A stretch of DNA of 63,661 nucleotides, from assembly GCF_000964425.1 (NCBI RefSeq), contig NZ_BANF01000062.1, forward strand, positions 1-63,661. Reading direction: 5' to 3'. The DNA is from Komagataeibacter intermedius TF2. Lineage in GTDB: Bacteria; Pseudomonadota; Alphaproteobacteria; Acetobacterales; Acetobacteraceae. The stretch's first letter is position 1, and each line of letters opens with the position of its first letter. The translations under genes were made by a program, and so were the position numbers. The notes beneath the pieces were generated by a model that saw only the letters and a list, made by a program, of their open reading frames with translations, ran no database searches and was not told the origin of the DNA. Shown here in pieces: positions 18,129 through 30,478 of the stretch.

Positions 18129-19151
18129 TCAGAAATCCATGTCCTGACGCATGTTCATGAGCGGCCGCGCACCGTAATGCGAGATGACTTCCGACGCCGC
18201 GACACTGCCCAGACGCCCGCATTCCGCCAGCGTCCGGTCCGATGTCCAGCCCGCCAGGAACCCCGCGGCATAGGCGTCACCCGCGCCCGTGGTATCGATC
18301 ACCTGCGTGCGGACGCTGTCGATCACAATGCGCTGCTGGTCCTGAATAATGATGCTGCCCCGTTCGGACCGGGTCAGGACGGCGAAATGCGTCTCGGCCG
18401 AGACAAGGCGTGCGGCCTCGTCAAAATCATCGGTCTGGTACAGGGCGCAGATCTCGTCCTCGTTGGCGAACAGGATGTCGATATGCCCGCGCACCAGTTC
18501 GTGGAAGGCATGGCGGTGACGGTCCACGCAGAACCGGTCGGACAGAGACAGGGCGACCTTGCGCCCGGCGTCATGCGCAATGCGGGCGGCCGTGCGGAAA
18601 GCTTCCTGCGCATCGGGCGGATCGAACAGGTAGCCTTCCATGTAGATGACCTTCGATGCACGCACGACATCAACCAGCACGTCTTCGGGGCTGAAGGTGA
18701 CGCATGCGCCCAGATAGGTGTTCATGGTGCGCTGGCCATCGGGCGTGACCAGAATGATGCAGCGCGCGGTGGGATGGTTTTCCCCCGCGTCACCCTGCAG
18801 CGGGGAAGACGGGAAATACACGCCCGCCGCCTGCATGTCGGCAGCAAAGGCCTGTCCCGGCGCATCCGCCGCCACCTTGCCCAGATAGGCCACGCGCGCG
18901 CCCATGTTGGACGCCACCACGCAGGTATTGGCGGCGGACCCGCCGCCCATTTCCTTTTCACGCCTGATCTGGGCATACAGCGCCCTGGCGCGGTCGGCGT
19001 CGATCAGCGTCATGCTGCCGGGCGTCATGCCGTTATTCTGCGGGAAGGCCGCGTCCACCGGTGCCAGGACATCGACAATCGCATTGCCGATACCCAGCAG
19101 ATCAAACCGGCATTCCGCCGCCTGTCCCGTATTTTCCATCTTCTGTTCCAC
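18129..19151 (-). CDS. PfkB-family carbohydrate kinase, adenosine kinase-like
   Basis: 340 residues. It begins with DLLGIGNAIVDVLAPVD, the start typical of bacterial adenosine kinase-like PfkB proteins, has the N-terminal GGGSAANTCVVASNMGA loop, and ends with the PfkB anion-hole signature DTTGAGDAYAAGFLAGW holding the catalytic Asp. It would phosphorylate adenosine (or a related nucleoside or sugar) with ATP in the cytoplasm. The start could be ATG 19151 or ATG 19139. The substrate is by family resemblance only. Confidence 0.85.
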   Translation of the reverse strand: MEQKMENTGQAAECRFDLLGIGNAIVDVLAPVDAAFPQNNGMTPGSMTLIDADRARALYAQIRREKEMGGGSAANTCVVASNMGARVAYLGKVAADAPGQAFAADMQAAGVYFPSSPLQGDAGENHPTARCIILVTPDGQRTMNTYLGACVTFSPEDVLVDVVRASKVIYMEGYLFDPPDAQEAFRTAARIAHDAGRKVALSLSDRFCVDRHRHAFHELVRGHIDILFANEDEICALYQTDDFDEAARLVSAETHFAVLTRSERGSIIIQDQQRIVIDSVRTQVIDTTGAGDAYAAGFLAGWTSDRTLAECGRLGSVAASEVISHYGARPLMNMRQDMDF

Positions 19152-19441
19152 TACCCGTCATCAATTCAGTCACATGTGCGGAAAGAGCGTCCGGACGCCA
19201 TGAAATAACCCATTTTTTCCCGCATGGTCCGGCCCATCGCTATCATTGGTGGGTAAGCAGCGCAACGCATGATGTTTTTTATGCACCGCTGTTCCCCTCA
19301 ACGCCTCTTGTCGGCATGATGGGGGGGCGTATAACCGTTGCTAAGGGGGGGCTGCGGCCTGCAACACCAGCCCGCCGAAAGCGTATCTTCCGGTTCCGGG
19401 GCGCAACCCGTCCCGATACAGCATAACCAAGCGGGGTAATA

Positions 19442-20047
19442 TTGTTTAGACGACGCAAGCCAGCAGAAACCCAGCCACCCGCCCCGACCACGCCCCCCGC
19501 GCAACAGCCGGGCCGTCCAGCCACAGGCGGTGGCTCCTCTCCCTCAACCACACCTGCAAGCAAGGAAAAGACATCTATGGCCCGCCCCCCCTTCCCGCCT
19601 ACGCCCAACGCCCCTCCCGCGCCCGGCGGGGCACGTCCCGGCGCGCCGGGTGCCGCCGTCGCCAAGAAGGAAAATGACCGACGCACCCTGGTGGTGGGCC
19701 GTGGCATCAGCGTGCAGGGTACGATTCAGGACGCCGAGCGGCTGGTTGTGGAAGGCACGGTTGAATCTTCCCTGATCAACGCATCCGAGCTCCAGATCGC
19801 GCAGGGCGGCGTGTTCAAGGGCGAAGTCGAGGTTGAGGACGCCGAACTGGCTGGCACGATCGATGGTACGCTGACGGTGCGCGGCAGCCTGACCATCCGT
19901 TCGACCGGTCGGCTGCTGGGCAAGGCCAAGTGCCGTCGCCTGAAGGTGGAAGATGGCGGTCAGGTCACTGGCCAGCTGGAAATGATCACCACCCCTGCGG
20001 CACCGGCAGCAGCTCCGGCCACGCCGCCGCGTCCGGCTGCTGAATAA
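19442..20047 (+). CDS. Bactofilin (polymer-forming cytoskeletal protein)
   Basis: 201 residues. A Pro-rich unstructured N-terminal tail (1-75) is followed by the beta-helical bactofilin core at about 78-180, with repeated strands such as VGRGISVQGTI, LVVEGTVES, GGVFKGEVEV and GTIDGTLTV. Bactofilins polymerise without nucleotides and organise cell-wall or stalk growth zones. The frame begins with TTG at 19442 (MFRRRK-type start) behind GCGGGGTAATA; ATG 19577 would give a shorter tail but loses the basic start usual in the family. It stands alone and shares a terminator with convergent gcrA. Confidence 0.88.
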   Translation: MFRRRKPAETQPPAPTTPPAQQPGRPATGGGSSPSTTPASKEKTSMARPPFPPTPNAPPAPGGARPGAPGAAVAKKENDRRTLVVGRGISVQGTIQDAERLVVEGTVESSLINASELQIAQGGVFKGEVEVEDAELAGTIDGTLTVRGSLTIRSTGRLLGKAKCRRLKVEDGGQVTGQLEMITTPAAPAAAPATPPRPAAE

Positions 20048-20080
20048 GCATCCCGATCCGCCCGTACCCCGGGCGGATAC

Positions 20081-20117
20081 AAAAAACGCCAGTGGCAGCA
20101 ATGCCCTGGCGTTTTTT
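20081..20117. terminator. Bidirectional intrinsic terminator between bactofilin and gcrA
   Basis: CGCCAG-T-GGCA pairs with TGCC-CTGGCG, flanked by six A on one side and six T on the other. A second GC-rich palindrome (ATCCGCCCG/CGGGCGGAT, about 20054-20078) lies just upstream on the bactofilin side. Confidence 0.88.
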
Positions 20118-20140
20118 AATGCAATCCCTGTGGGGAATGG

Positions 20141-20746
20141 TCAGGCGACGTTATCGCGGCGGTCCCGCAATTTGACATAGGCAAGCTGCGCATGTTCCGC
20201 ACAGTACGGCTTGCCCGGCAGGGGGGTAGCGCCACAGAAGTGGAAACCCGGCGTGCCCGGATCACCCAGCGGCCAGCAGCAGGACTGGCTGCTGCGACGC
20301 CTGGGTTCACTGACCGGACGCAGGGCGGCCTTGGTCGCGCGGGTTGCGCGCGGCGCGGGAGCTGTTTCCGCCGCTGCCGGGGCCGCAGGCTTGGGCTGTG
20401 GTGCAGGCGTCGGGGCGGTCTGCGCTTTTGCAGGCGCCTTTTGCAGTGCCGGAGGCGCGGCAGGCGTTACGGCAGGTGCCGCAGCCTCGGCCGCAGGTGT
20501 CGTGGGCGTGCTTTCAACGGCGGGTTCCGCCGCCGGGGATGCCGCTGTGGTCGCGGCCGGCGCGGAAGCCGTCTTCGCCGCACGCCGGATGGGCGATGGA
20601 CGTGGTTTCAGGCCCAGACGGTGTGCCTTGCCAACCACCGCGTTCTTGGTCACGGATAGCTGACGCCCGATTTCTGCTGTCGACAAGCCCTGCTGCCACA
20701 GATCACGCAGGCGCGCGATCGTCTCCTCGGTCCATTCCATCGCCAT
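20141..20746 (-). CDS. gcrA: Cell cycle regulator GcrA
   Basis: 201 residues. The N-terminal DNA-binding helix-turn-helix reads WTEETIARLRDLWQQGLS and TKNAVVGKAHRLGL, matching the GcrA domain. A long Ala/Pro-rich linker (about 50-150) follows, then the conserved C-terminal segment CCWPLGDPGTPGFHFCG and PYCAEHAQLAY, which contacts sigma-70 in GcrA proteins. It is an alphaproteobacterial regulator that reads CcrM methylation at GANTC sites. ATG 20746 has AGGAG nine bases upstream; ATG 20740 is the start closest to Caulobacter GcrA. Confidence 0.94.
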   Translation of the reverse strand: MAMEWTEETIARLRDLWQQGLSTAEIGRQLSVTKNAVVGKAHRLGLKPRPSPIRRAAKTASAPAATTAASPAAEPAVESTPTTPAAEAAAPAVTPAAPPALQKAPAKAQTAPTPAPQPKPAAPAAAETAPAPRATRATKAALRPVSEPRRRSSQSCCWPLGDPGTPGFHFCGATPLPGKPYCAEHAQLAYVKLRDRRDNVA

Positions 20747-20890
20747 CGTTCTGCACTCCTTACGCGGAATGGTGGGAAATTAGGCTCATACCGTGCCCGA
20801 CTCAACTGTCAGGGCACAGATTCTTGTGGACGATTCTGCGCATAACCTGTTTGCAACCCCGGTAAAACCGCGCCGGAGCCGCAAACCGGG

Positions 20891-22078
20891 TCAGTCGTGG
20901 ATCAGCCTGACCTTCCCACCCGCGACACCCATGGTCAGGCGACCTGCCTTGAGTTCACGCGCCAGCTTGCCAAACACCTCGTTCCGCCAGCCATGAAAGG
21001 CGGGAATATCCGCCGCATCATCCAGAGCGAACCGGTCCAGATCCTCGGACGACGCCACCAGCTTGGGGGCGACCCGATGCGTTTCGCAGCAACTGGCCAG
21101 CAGCACCTTCAGCAGGGCGATCAGCGCAGGTGACGGACGCTGCGCATCCTTCGCCCGCCCCTTTGGTAAGCGCGGCAGGGTCGCTTCGGGTTCCGCAACG
21201 GCCTGCGCCACCGTTTCCAGCAGGGCCTGGCCACTGCGTCCTTCGGCAAAACCGCGCGAGACACCACGCACGCGGGCCAGCGCATCAATCGTGGCAGGGG
21301 CTGTTGCCGCGATTTCCATCAGGCTCTCGTCCTTCAGCAGCCGCTGGCGCGGGACGTTGACGCGCTGGGCCTCCCCCTCCCTCCACGCGGCAACCGCGCG
21401 CAGGATACCCAGCATCCGGCGGTTGTTGGTGCGCGGACGCATCTTTTCCCACAATGTCAGTGGGTCAGGGCGGAACGTGGTCGGATTGTTCAGGATATCC
21501 AGTTCCGCCGCGACCCAGTCCAGACGCCCTTCACGTTCCAGCTGGACCAGCAGCTTTTCATAAACCAGCCGCAGATACGTAACATCCGCCGCCGCATACC
21601 CGATCTGGGCCGGAGACAGCGGACGCGCCGCCCAGTCGGAAAAACGGTGCGACTTGTCTATCTGCACACCCAGCAGGGAGGAAACAAGGTTGTCGTACCC
21701 AACCTGATCGCCATATCCCGCCACCATGGCCGCGACCTGCGTATCGAACAGGGCGGCAGGCAGATGGTCGAACAGGTGCAGGAAAATTTCCAGATCCTGC
21801 CGCGCGGCATGGAAGACCTTGACCACGCTGGCGTCATCCAGCAGCGCGCCCAGGGATGTCAGGTCGATCCCCGGGGCGGTCGTGTCGATCACGACCACGT
21901 CTTTCTCCCCGGCCAGCTGCACCAGACACAGCTCAGGCCAGTAGGTGCGTTCGCGCACGAATTCGGTGTCGATCGTCACAAATGGCTCATGCCGCAGTCT
22001 CGCGGTTACAGCCTCAAGCTCCGCTGTGGTGGTCACCAGCACAGGGGCGGGAAATTCGGGTCGGGATACACGTGCCAT
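20891..22078 (-). CDS. rnd: Ribonuclease D
   Basis: 395 residues. The N-terminal DEDD exonuclease domain shows FVTIDTEFVRERTYWPELCL (Exo I, D and E), FHAARQDLEIF (Exo II) and IGYAAADVTYLRLVYEKL (Exo III, Y-x3-D). An HRDC-type region follows at about 210-300. RNase D trims 3' ends of tRNA precursors. The gene is on its own between gcrA and the divergent queF, with a 136-bp shared upstream region in which I see no clear operator. Confidence 0.94.
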   Translation of the reverse strand: MARVSRPEFPAPVLVTTTAELEAVTARLRHEPFVTIDTEFVRERTYWPELCLVQLAGEKDVVVIDTTAPGIDLTSLGALLDDASVVKVFHAARQDLEIFLHLFDHLPAALFDTQVAAMVAGYGDQVGYDNLVSSLLGVQIDKSHRFSDWAARPLSPAQIGYAAADVTYLRLVYEKLLVQLEREGRLDWVAAELDILNNPTTFRPDPLTLWEKMRPRTNNRRMLGILRAVAAWREGEAQRVNVPRQRLLKDESLMEIAATAPATIDALARVRGVSRGFAEGRSGQALLETVAQAVAEPEATLPRLPKGRAKDAQRPSPALIALLKVLLASCCETHRVAPKLVASSEDLDRFALDDAADIPAFHGWRNEVFGKLARELKAGRLTMGVAGGKVRLIHD

Positions 22079-22214
22079 TCCGTGCAGTTATCATGCCTGC
22101 ACCCGATTGCGAAAGCGGGCAAAACCGCATGCCGCCCCCCTGTATTTCCGTTGACGGCGACCTGCCCCTTCCGGCATCAGCCACTCATCTTTTCCTGTTA
22201 TTGACGGACGCCCC

Positions 22215-22694
22215 ATGAATACCCGCCCCACAACCGATGACGGCAGCCAGTTCCTGACCCAGCTGGGCCAGAACAGCCAACAGCCCAACAGCCCGGAAGA
22301 AGCCAGGCTGGAACGCGTGCCCGCCCCCCAGCGCGGACGCAATTACGTCGTGCGCTTTACCGCGCCGGAATTCACATCGCTCTGCCCTGTCACCGGACAG
22401 CCAGATTTCGCGCATATCGTCATCGACTACATTCCCGATGAATGGATTGTGGAAAGCAAATCGCTCAAGCTGTTTCTGACCAGCTTCCGCAATCATGGCG
22501 CGTTCCATGAACAGTGTTCCATGCAGATCGCAACCACGCTGGTTGACGTGCTGAAACCGGTCTGGCTACGGATCGGGGCGTACTGGTATCCGCGCGGCGG
22601 CATGCCGATTGACGTTTTCTGGCAGACCGGCGCCCCACCCGAAGGCGTGTGGATTCCCGCGCAGGACGTGCCCGGCTATCGCGGTCGCGGCTGA
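22215..22694 (+). CDS. queF: NADPH-dependent 7-cyano-7-deazaguanine reductase QueF
   Basis: 159 residues, the short unimodular QueF type. The active-site Cys is in [20 protein letters not shown] (near residue 57), and the QueF substrate motif [20 protein letters not shown] follows. It reduces preQ0 to preQ1 in queuosine synthesis. The stop codon (22692-22694) touches the start of repeat copy B directly. No preQ1 riboswitch-like structure is evident upstream. Confidence 0.95.
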   Translation: MNTRPTTDDGSQFLTQLGQNSQQPNSPEEARLERVPAPQRGRNYVVRFTAPEFTSLCPVTGQPDFAHIVIDYIPDEWIVESKSLKLFLTSFRNHGAFHEQCSMQIATTLVDVLKPVWLRIGAYWYPRGGMPIDVFWQTGAPPEGVWIPAQDVPGYRGRG

Positions 22695-22803
22695 GAAACT
22701 GTCTGAAAAGTCCGCAGATCCCGGAGGTATTTCTGGTGACGCTTTCCTGCGATACCTTGAAAAATGTCGCCTTTTTGAAAGAAGGCGACATCCGGAAACT
22801 TTT
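22694..22803 (-). repeat. Interspersed double-hairpin repeat, copy B
   Basis: It begins at the queF stop with GAAACTGTCTGAAAAG, passes TTTCTGGTGACGCTTTC, and ends with the hairpin ATGTCGCCTT (22764-22773) / AAGGCGACAT (22782-22791) followed by CCGGAAACTTTT. Orientation is opposite to copies D and F. The GAAGC-type hairpin is degraded, and an extra segment is present near 22711-22730. Confidence 0.7.
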
Positions 22804-22852
22804 GTCATTCCATGCGGCAGATACTTCCAGACCGCTCCTGACGGACAGGCAT

Positions 22853-22884
22853 AAAAAAAAGCGCCCCGTGCAAGGGCGCTTTTT
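22853..22884. terminator. Intrinsic terminator of the ATP synthase operon (and queF)
   Basis: AAAAGCGCCC (22857-22866) pairs with GGGCGCTTTT (22874-22883). The A tract on the left gives a U run for the leftward atpC transcript, and the T tract on the right serves rightward transcription. Confidence 0.9.
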
Positions 22885-22931
22885 CGCAGGTCCATTGTAA
22901 TCCGGCCCTGACTACAGGGCAGGAAAACCCG

Positions 22932-23357
22932 TTAGATGGACATGGCCGGAATGGCGGACTGTCCGGCCTCGATCTCGGCACGGGCCGACTGGATCTTGTC
23001 CATGAGGATATCAAGCGCGGGCACGTTCATCTTGTCCGCTTCCTCATAGGATTTTTCCAGGGCGGCAAGACGCGCTTCCGCATCGTCAACGGACACGTCT
23101 TCCACCTTCAACGCCCGGTCGGCAAGGATGGTGCAGTGGGTTGGCGCAATATCGGCAAACCCACCCGCCACGAAGAAGCGGTGCATCACCACATCACCTT
23201 CATACACATCAACCACGCCACCGCGCAGTGTCAGCATAAGCGGCGCATGTTCCGGCATTGCCGCGATGTCACCTTCGGACCCCGGCATGACAACCATATC
23301 GGCGTCATGCGCGAACAGCACCTTCTCCGGACTGACAATCTTGACCTTAATGGACAT
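22932..23357 (-). CDS. atpC: F1 ATP synthase epsilon subunit
   Basis: 141 residues. The N-terminal beta-sandwich starts MSIKVKIVSPEKVLF and includes MVVMPGSEGDIAAMPEHAPLM, a well-known epsilon motif; the two-helix C-terminal domain follows from about residue 90. Epsilon couples the central stalk to the c-ring and can inhibit ATP hydrolysis. It is last in atpHAGDC, 32 bp after atpD, with a terminator downstream. Confidence 0.96.
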   Translation of the reverse strand: MSIKVKIVSPEKVLFAHDADMVVMPGSEGDIAAMPEHAPLMLTLRGGVVDVYEGDVVMHRFFVAGGFADIAPTHCTILADRALKVEDVSVDDAEARLAALEKSYEEADKMNVPALDILMDKIQSARAEIEAGQSAIPAMSI

Positions 23358-23389
23358 GGTCTATCTTCCTTGCGTCAGGGGGTCGGGGT

Positions 23390-25779
<2,390 letters not shown>

Positions 25780-25795
25780 GGTTGCCCGATCTTCC

Positions 25796-27334
25796 TCAGT
25801 TGGCGAACTGACGGCCGAACGTCGTCAGGAAATCATTCAGACGGCTTTCGATATCCTTGGTCAGCTGACGCTGGGTGCGGATCGATTCCAGAATGTCCTT
25901 GCCCGACGTGCGGACGTCATCCAGCAGGCGCTTTTCATAGGTCGTCACCTGATCGACCGGCACGGCATCGATATAGCCACGGGTGCCAGCGAACAGGACC
26001 ACCACCTGCTCCTCAACCGACAGGGGCGAGGTTTCGGGCTGCTTGAGCAGCTCGACCAGACGCGCGCCACGGGCCAGCTGCTTCTGCGTGGCCGGGTCCA
26101 GATCGGACGCGAACTGCGAGAACGCCGCCATTTCACGATACTGCGCCAGTTCCAGCTTGATCTTGCCGGCAACCTGCTTCATCGCCTTGATCTGTGCTGC
26201 GGAACCAACACGCGACACGGAACCGCCAACGTTCACGGCCGGGCGGATACCACGGTAGAACAGGTCGGTTTCAAGGAAGACCTGACCATCGGTGATGGAA
26301 ATCACGTTGGTCGGGATGTAGGCGGACACGTCACCGGCCTGCGTTTCGATCACCGGCAGGGCGGTCAGCGAACCGGCGCCGAACTTGTCGGACATCTTCG
26401 CTGCGCGTTCCAGCAGGCGGGAATGCAGGTAGAACACGTCACCCGGATAGGCTTCACGTCCCGGCGGACGACGCAGCAGCAGGGACATCTGACGGTATGC
26501 GACGGCCTGCTTGGACAGGTCATCATAGACGATCAGGGCATGCATGCCGTTGTCGCGGAAGTATTCACCCATGGAGCAGGCGGCATACGGTGCAAGATAC
26601 TGCATCGGGGCCGGGTCGGACGCGGTGGCCGCCACAACGATGGAGTATTCCATCGCGCCGGTTTCCTCCAGCGTGCGCACCAGCTGCGCAACCGTCGAAC
26701 GCTTCTGCCCGATGGCGACATAGATGCAGTACAGCGACTTCTTGTCGTCACCCAGGGCATTGACGCTCTTCTGGTTGACGATGGTGTCGATCAGGATCGC
26801 GGTCTTGCCGGTCTGGCGATCACCGATGATCAGTTCACGCTGGCCACGCCCGATGGGCACGAGCGCGTCGATCGCCTTGATGCCGGTCTGCATCGGTTCA
26901 CTGACGGACTGGCGCGGCATGATGCCGGGCGCCTTGATTTCCGCGCGCTTGTTGATCACCTCGCCAACCAGCGGGCCCTTGCCGTCGATCGGGTTGCCCA
27001 GGCCATCGACCACGCGACCCAGCAGGGCCTTGCCGGTCGGGACTTCAACCACCTTGCCGGTGCGGGCGACGGTGTCGCCTTCGCGCATTGCGGTATCGTC
27101 ACCGAAAATGACGACACCGACGTTGTCATTTTCAAGGTTCAGGGCCATGCCCTTCTGGCCGCTGGCGGGGAAGTCCAGCATTTCGCCGGCTTCGACATTC
27201 TGCAGGCCGTAGACACGGGCAATGCCGTCACCCACCGACAGGATGGTACCTGTCTCGGCAACGTCAACGGCCTTGTCGAACGTAGCGATCTGCTGCTTGA
27301 GGATATCCGAAATCTCGGAGGGGCGGATTTCCAT
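25796..27334 (-). CDS. atpA: F1 ATP synthase alpha subunit
   Basis: 512 residues. It shows the P-loop [15 protein letters not shown], the alpha-type Walker B region and the signature [17 protein letters not shown]. It is the non-catalytic nucleotide-binding subunit of F1. The ATG at 27334 overlaps the atpH stop as TGATG; a GTG one codon upstream is also in frame. Confidence 0.98.
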   Translation of the reverse strand: MEIRPSEISDILKQQIATFDKAVDVAETGTILSVGDGIARVYGLQNVEAGEMLDFPASGQKGMALNLENDNVGVVIFGDDTAMREGDTVARTGKVVEVPTGKALLGRVVDGLGNPIDGKGPLVGEVINKRAEIKAPGIMPRQSVSEPMQTGIKAIDALVPIGRGQRELIIGDRQTGKTAILIDTIVNQKSVNALGDDKKSLYCIYVAIGQKRSTVAQLVRTLEETGAMEYSIVVAATASDPAPMQYLAPYAACSMGEYFRDNGMHALIVYDDLSKQAVAYRQMSLLLRRPPGREAYPGDVFYLHSRLLERAAKMSDKFGAGSLTALPVIETQAGDVSAYIPTNVISITDGQVFLETDLFYRGIRPAVNVGGSVSRVGSAAQIKAMKQVAGKIKLELAQYREMAAFSQFASDLDPATQKQLARGARLVELLKQPETSPLSVEEQVVVLFAGTRGYIDAVPVDQVTTYEKRLLDDVRTSGKDILESIRTQRQLTKDIESRLNDFLTTFGRQFAN

Positions 27335-27915
27335 CACGCGGCTCCCTTCATGGCATGGTGCAGGCGGGTAAGGCGGGATCTGAGGCTGGTATCATACAGG
27401 CGGGCGCCAATGCGCACGACCAGACCGCCCAGCAGGGCCGCGTCAACACGCTCCTGGATATTGACTTTGGAATAGCCGGCCTCGGCAAGGCGGCTGCGAA
27501 GCTGGACACGCTGCAGATCGGTCAGGGGATGGGCGGACACGACATCCGCCACCACTTCCCCGCGCCGGGCCGCAGCGATAGCCGCCAGCGCGGCAAGAAT
27601 TTCACGCAGGCGCGGGAAGCGGCGGTTATTCGCCACCACGCCAACAAAATCACGCATAAGGGGGCTGAAGCCTTCAGCCTCCAGCACGGCATCGACCGCC
27701 TTGCGGCTGTCGCGGATATCGAGCGTGCGATCCGTCAGCACGGTGCGCAGGTCGGCATTGCCGTCGATCAGTCCGGCAAGGCTGGATGCCTGCTCCAGAA
27801 CAGGGTCAAGCTGCCTGCGGTCAGCCGCAAGCTCATAGAGCGCCGTCGCATAACGACCGGGAAGGCCATTGGCAATGGAGGCGATCGGTATTGAGGTCGT
27901 TCCACCCGAATCCAC
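27334..27915 (-). CDS. atpH: F1 ATP synthase delta subunit
   Basis: 193 residues from the GTG at 27915, which is preceded by GGAAAAGCGGACA. The protein has the OSCP/delta core [16 protein letters not shown], then [20 protein letters not shown] in the middle and [19 protein letters not shown] at the C-terminus. Delta joins F1 to the peripheral stalk. The frame is open to 27954, so a longer start is possible. First gene of the F1 operon; the F0 genes are not in this window, as is usual in Alphaproteobacteria. Confidence 0.94.
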   Translation of the reverse strand: MDSGGTTSIPIASIANGLPGRYATALYELAADRRQLDPVLEQASSLAGLIDGNADLRTVLTDRTLDIRDSRKAVDAVLEAEGFSPLMRDFVGVVANNRRFPRLREILAALAAIAAARRGEVVADVVSAHPLTDLQRVQLRSRLAEAGYSKVNIQERVDAALLGGLVVRIGARLYDTSLRSRLTRLHHAMKGAA

Positions 27916-27996
27916 TGTCCGCTTTTCCAATCCAGAATCTTGATTCAAACACAAGCCGCCTGCCCGGAAACCTTGGCCCCGTGCGCTGCTGGCGCG

Positions 27997-28025
27997 GCTC
28001 TAGCACGCAGCGCAGGCACACGCAA
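27997..28025 (-). promoter_or_regulatory. Candidate promoter of the atp operon within a 321-bp gene-free stretch
   Basis: Between atpH and the MFS gene (27916-28236) there is no credible gene. Reading leftward, TTGCGT and TAGAGC are separated by 17 bp, about 80 bp before the atpH start. It is a weak match to sigma-70 and is offered only as the best candidate seen. No other structure stands out in this stretch. Confidence 0.3.
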
Positions 28026-28236
28026 CAGATCAGGCAGCCTGCCGGCATCGTCCGACACCACCAACACCGCCCGCTTCCCGCGCATGCGCACGCCCCGTTA
28101 CAGGTTGGCGGGATCATACATGCGCGACACCGTTTCGGAAACAGCAAACGCGCGTTTTTGTTGCGGGCTGGCACAGTCCGGGTGGCGGGATCATTCAGAC
28201 ATTGATATGCGAAAAACGCATACCAACAATGCGCAC

Positions 28237-29664
28237 TTATGAATCCAGCAACGCCGCCACCTGCCGCGCGCTCCGCCTGGCCCGGACACCGGTTGAAACC
28301 AGCCCCAGCCCGGCGATTCCGGCGGCCGCGACGGCCATGCACCACCAGACGACATGCGTGGCCTGGGGAAATTCGTCCCACTGCACCCCACCGGCGCGCA
28401 CGCTGCCCGCACTCAGCGCCCCGCCCAGTGCGATACCAAGCAACGCCCCCACCTGACGGCTGCTGGAGGCAATGGCCGCGGCCACCCCCGCCTGCGAACG
28501 CGGCATGCCCGAAACGGCGGAATTGGTAATGGGCGCGTTACACAGCCCGAACCCGCACCCGCACAGCCCGTAGGACAGCAGCAGCCACCACAGCGGCGTA
28601 TGCACCGCCAGCCCCGTCAGCAGCAGCGCGCTCAGCCCGAATCCGGCTGCGGACAGCAGCAGCGGCAGCCGCGCCCCATACCGGCCCGTCAGCCGCCCCG
28701 ACAGCGGCGCGCACACCATGCTGCCACAGGCGAAAGGCAGCGTGCACAGGCCGGCCTGCAGCGCGGGCAGGCCACGCACGTCCTGAAGGTAGAGGGTGTT
28801 GAGGAACAGGAACGCACTGAAAATGGCAAAAGCCAGCACCGCCGTCACGATCGCGCCGGAAAAGGGCCATGCCCGGAAAAAACGCAGGTCGATCAGCGGG
28901 GTGGCCGCACGCTGCTCCACCATCACGAACCCCATGACCGCCAGCAGGCCGAAACCGAGGAATCCGGAAATGGTGGGCGACGCCCAGCCGTAATTATGGG
29001 CCTCGATCAGCCCGGACGTAATCATGACCAGCGCCACGATGGCCAGCAGCTGCCCCGGCGCATCGATACCGCGCGCCCGCCCCCCACGGGATTCGGGTAT
29101 GAAACGCAGCGTCAGAAGGATCGCGATCAGGCCGATGGGCACATTGACCCAGAACACCGCCTGCCATCCCACCCAGTGTACCAGGACGCCGCCCACGACT
29201 GGCCCCAGCGCAAGGGCCACGCCTGATGTCGCGCCCCATATGCCGATGGCCTGCGCCCGGCTTCGCGGTTCCACATACACATTGGTCAGGATCGACAGCG
29301 CCACGGGGTTGAGCATGGACCCGCCAATGCCCTGCACCGCGCGCGCCATGATCAGGATGTCCACGCTGCGGGCCATGGCGCACAGGGCAGACCCGCTGCA
29401 GAACAGACCGATCCCCATCAGGAACATCCGCCGCCGCCCGAACCGGTCCGCCAGCGACCCCACCAGCAGCATGAGGCTGGCGACCATGAGGGTATAGGCG
29501 TCCACCACCCACTGCAGGGTGGAAAAACCGCCATGCATGTCGGCCCGGATCGATGGCAGCACGACGTTGACGACCGTCACGTCCATCATGACCAGAAGCA
29601 GGCTGAGACAGCACGTGGCCAGCACGATGCGTGGATGAATGGTGGAAGAACCGGTCGATGTCAT
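28237..29664 (-). CDS. MFS drug exporter, DHA2 (EmrB/QacA) family
   Basis: 475 residues with about 14 hydrophobic segments. Motif A is GSLADRFGRRRMFLMG, motif D1 is VDVTVVNVVLPSI-like near the first segment (MMDVTVVNVVLPSIRADM), and the antiporter motif C region is GATSGVALALGPVVGGVLV. These define proton-driven DHA2 exporters of drugs or small organic molecules. No EmrA-like adaptor or regulator is adjacent, so it probably acts alone in the inner membrane. The substrate cannot be told from sequence. Confidence 0.88.
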   Translation of the reverse strand: MTSTGSSTIHPRIVLATCCLSLLLVMMDVTVVNVVLPSIRADMHGGFSTLQWVVDAYTLMVASLMLLVGSLADRFGRRRMFLMGIGLFCSGSALCAMARSVDILIMARAVQGIGGSMLNPVALSILTNVYVEPRSRAQAIGIWGATSGVALALGPVVGGVLVHWVGWQAVFWVNVPIGLIAILLTLRFIPESRGGRARGIDAPGQLLAIVALVMITSGLIEAHNYGWASPTISGFLGFGLLAVMGFVMVEQRAATPLIDLRFFRAWPFSGAIVTAVLAFAIFSAFLFLNTLYLQDVRGLPALQAGLCTLPFACGSMVCAPLSGRLTGRYGARLPLLLSAAGFGLSALLLTGLAVHTPLWWLLLSYGLCGCGFGLCNAPITNSAVSGMPRSQAGVAAAIASSSRQVGALLGIALGGALSAGSVRAGGVQWDEFPQATHVVWWCMAVAAAGIAGLGLVSTGVRARRSARQVAALLDS

Positions 29665-29764
29665 AATCAGCTACCCCTCCCCTTGCCGACAGCGTAATCC
29701 GCACGCACGGGCGCGGTTCCAGCCGACTGGTCTGAAAATATATCTGGTTATTTCAGGGGGGAAA

Positions 29765-29838
29765 TGGAGCGGGCGAAGGGAATCGAACCCTCCTCAGAAG
29801 CTTGGAAGGCTACTGCATTACCACTATGCTACGCCCGC
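29765..29838 (-). tRNA. tRNA-Gly (TCC)
   Basis: Read on the minus strand, the acceptor stem GCGGGCG pairs with CGCCCGC and is followed by T and an encoded CCA. The anticodon loop is CTTCCAA, giving TCC. The anticodon stem has one T-T mismatch at its second pair, and the T-loop GGTTCGATTCC is normal. Confidence 0.93.
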
Positions 29839-30064
29839 CCATAAGGTTGGCGAAACCTATACCGTTTTCGCCTGTCGCGTGGCAAGCCCATAAACCCGCA
29901 GGCAGGGATAAACACGTAAATCTTTCATTTTTATGCCCTGCCCCCTTGACTTTCGACGCGAGTCATACTTTTTTCCGCTTCCTGTGCCGGGTTCGCATGG
30001 ATGATCCGAAACGGCGCGGCGCCTGCCGCGTCATGATGTTTCGGGTTTATGCAGGCGGCTTTGC

Positions 30065-30141
30065 AGGGGTGTAGCTCAATTGGCTAGAGCGCCGGTCTCC
30101 AAAACCGGAGGTTGCGGGTTCGAGACCCTCCACCCCTGCCA
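30065..30141 (+). tRNA. tRNA-Trp (CCA)
   Basis: The acceptor stem AGGGGTG pairs with CACCCCT, then G and an encoded CCA. The anticodon stem-loop CCGGT-CTCCAAA-ACCGG gives CCA, and the T-arm is GCGGGTTCGAGACCCTC-like. It lies 135 bp before secE, the usual tRNA-Trp-secE-nusG order. Confidence 0.95.
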
Positions 30142-30275
30142 TTTTCCGGTCGGGCATTACCCTTCCGGCCTGGCACCCGATGGGTCGGGCCACAATGGCC
30201 CGCACCGGTTATTAGGCCCCGCACTGGCTGGAGCAGTCCGGTTGGTGCGCCGTGGCGTTGCAGGAAGGGTATTTC

Positions 30276-30470
30276 GTGTCGGTCAGTCCCGCGAAATTTG
30301 TTGAAGACGTCCGAGCCGAGGCCAGAAAGGTCACATGGCCAACACGACGCGCCACCCTGATGACAACGGGTGCGGTTCTGGCCATGGCCGGTCTTGCGTC
30401 GGTTTTCTTTTTCCTCGTCGACGAGGTGATCGGCCTTGCCGTACGGAAACTCTTCGGACTGGGAGGCTGA
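30276..30470 (+). CDS. secE: Preprotein translocase subunit SecE
   Basis: 64 residues, one transmembrane helix. It has the conserved cytoplasmic helix SPAKFVEDVRAEARKVTWPT before the membrane segment (about 30-55), as in single-span SecE. It braces SecY in the Sec translocon. I chose GTG 30276 because AGGAAGGG lies six bases upstream; a GTG at 30252 would add eight residues. nusG starts nine bases after the stop. Confidence 0.93.
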   Translation: MSVSPAKFVEDVRAEARKVTWPTRRATLMTTGAVLAMAGLASVFFFLVDEVIGLAVRKLFGLGG

Positions 30471-30478
30471 GTTCAGCC

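Noticed and set aside
30335-30478. 48-codon extension of nusG upstream of ATG 30479
   Set aside because: It overlaps secE in another frame and is not similar to NusG; MAKRWYVIH is the conserved start.
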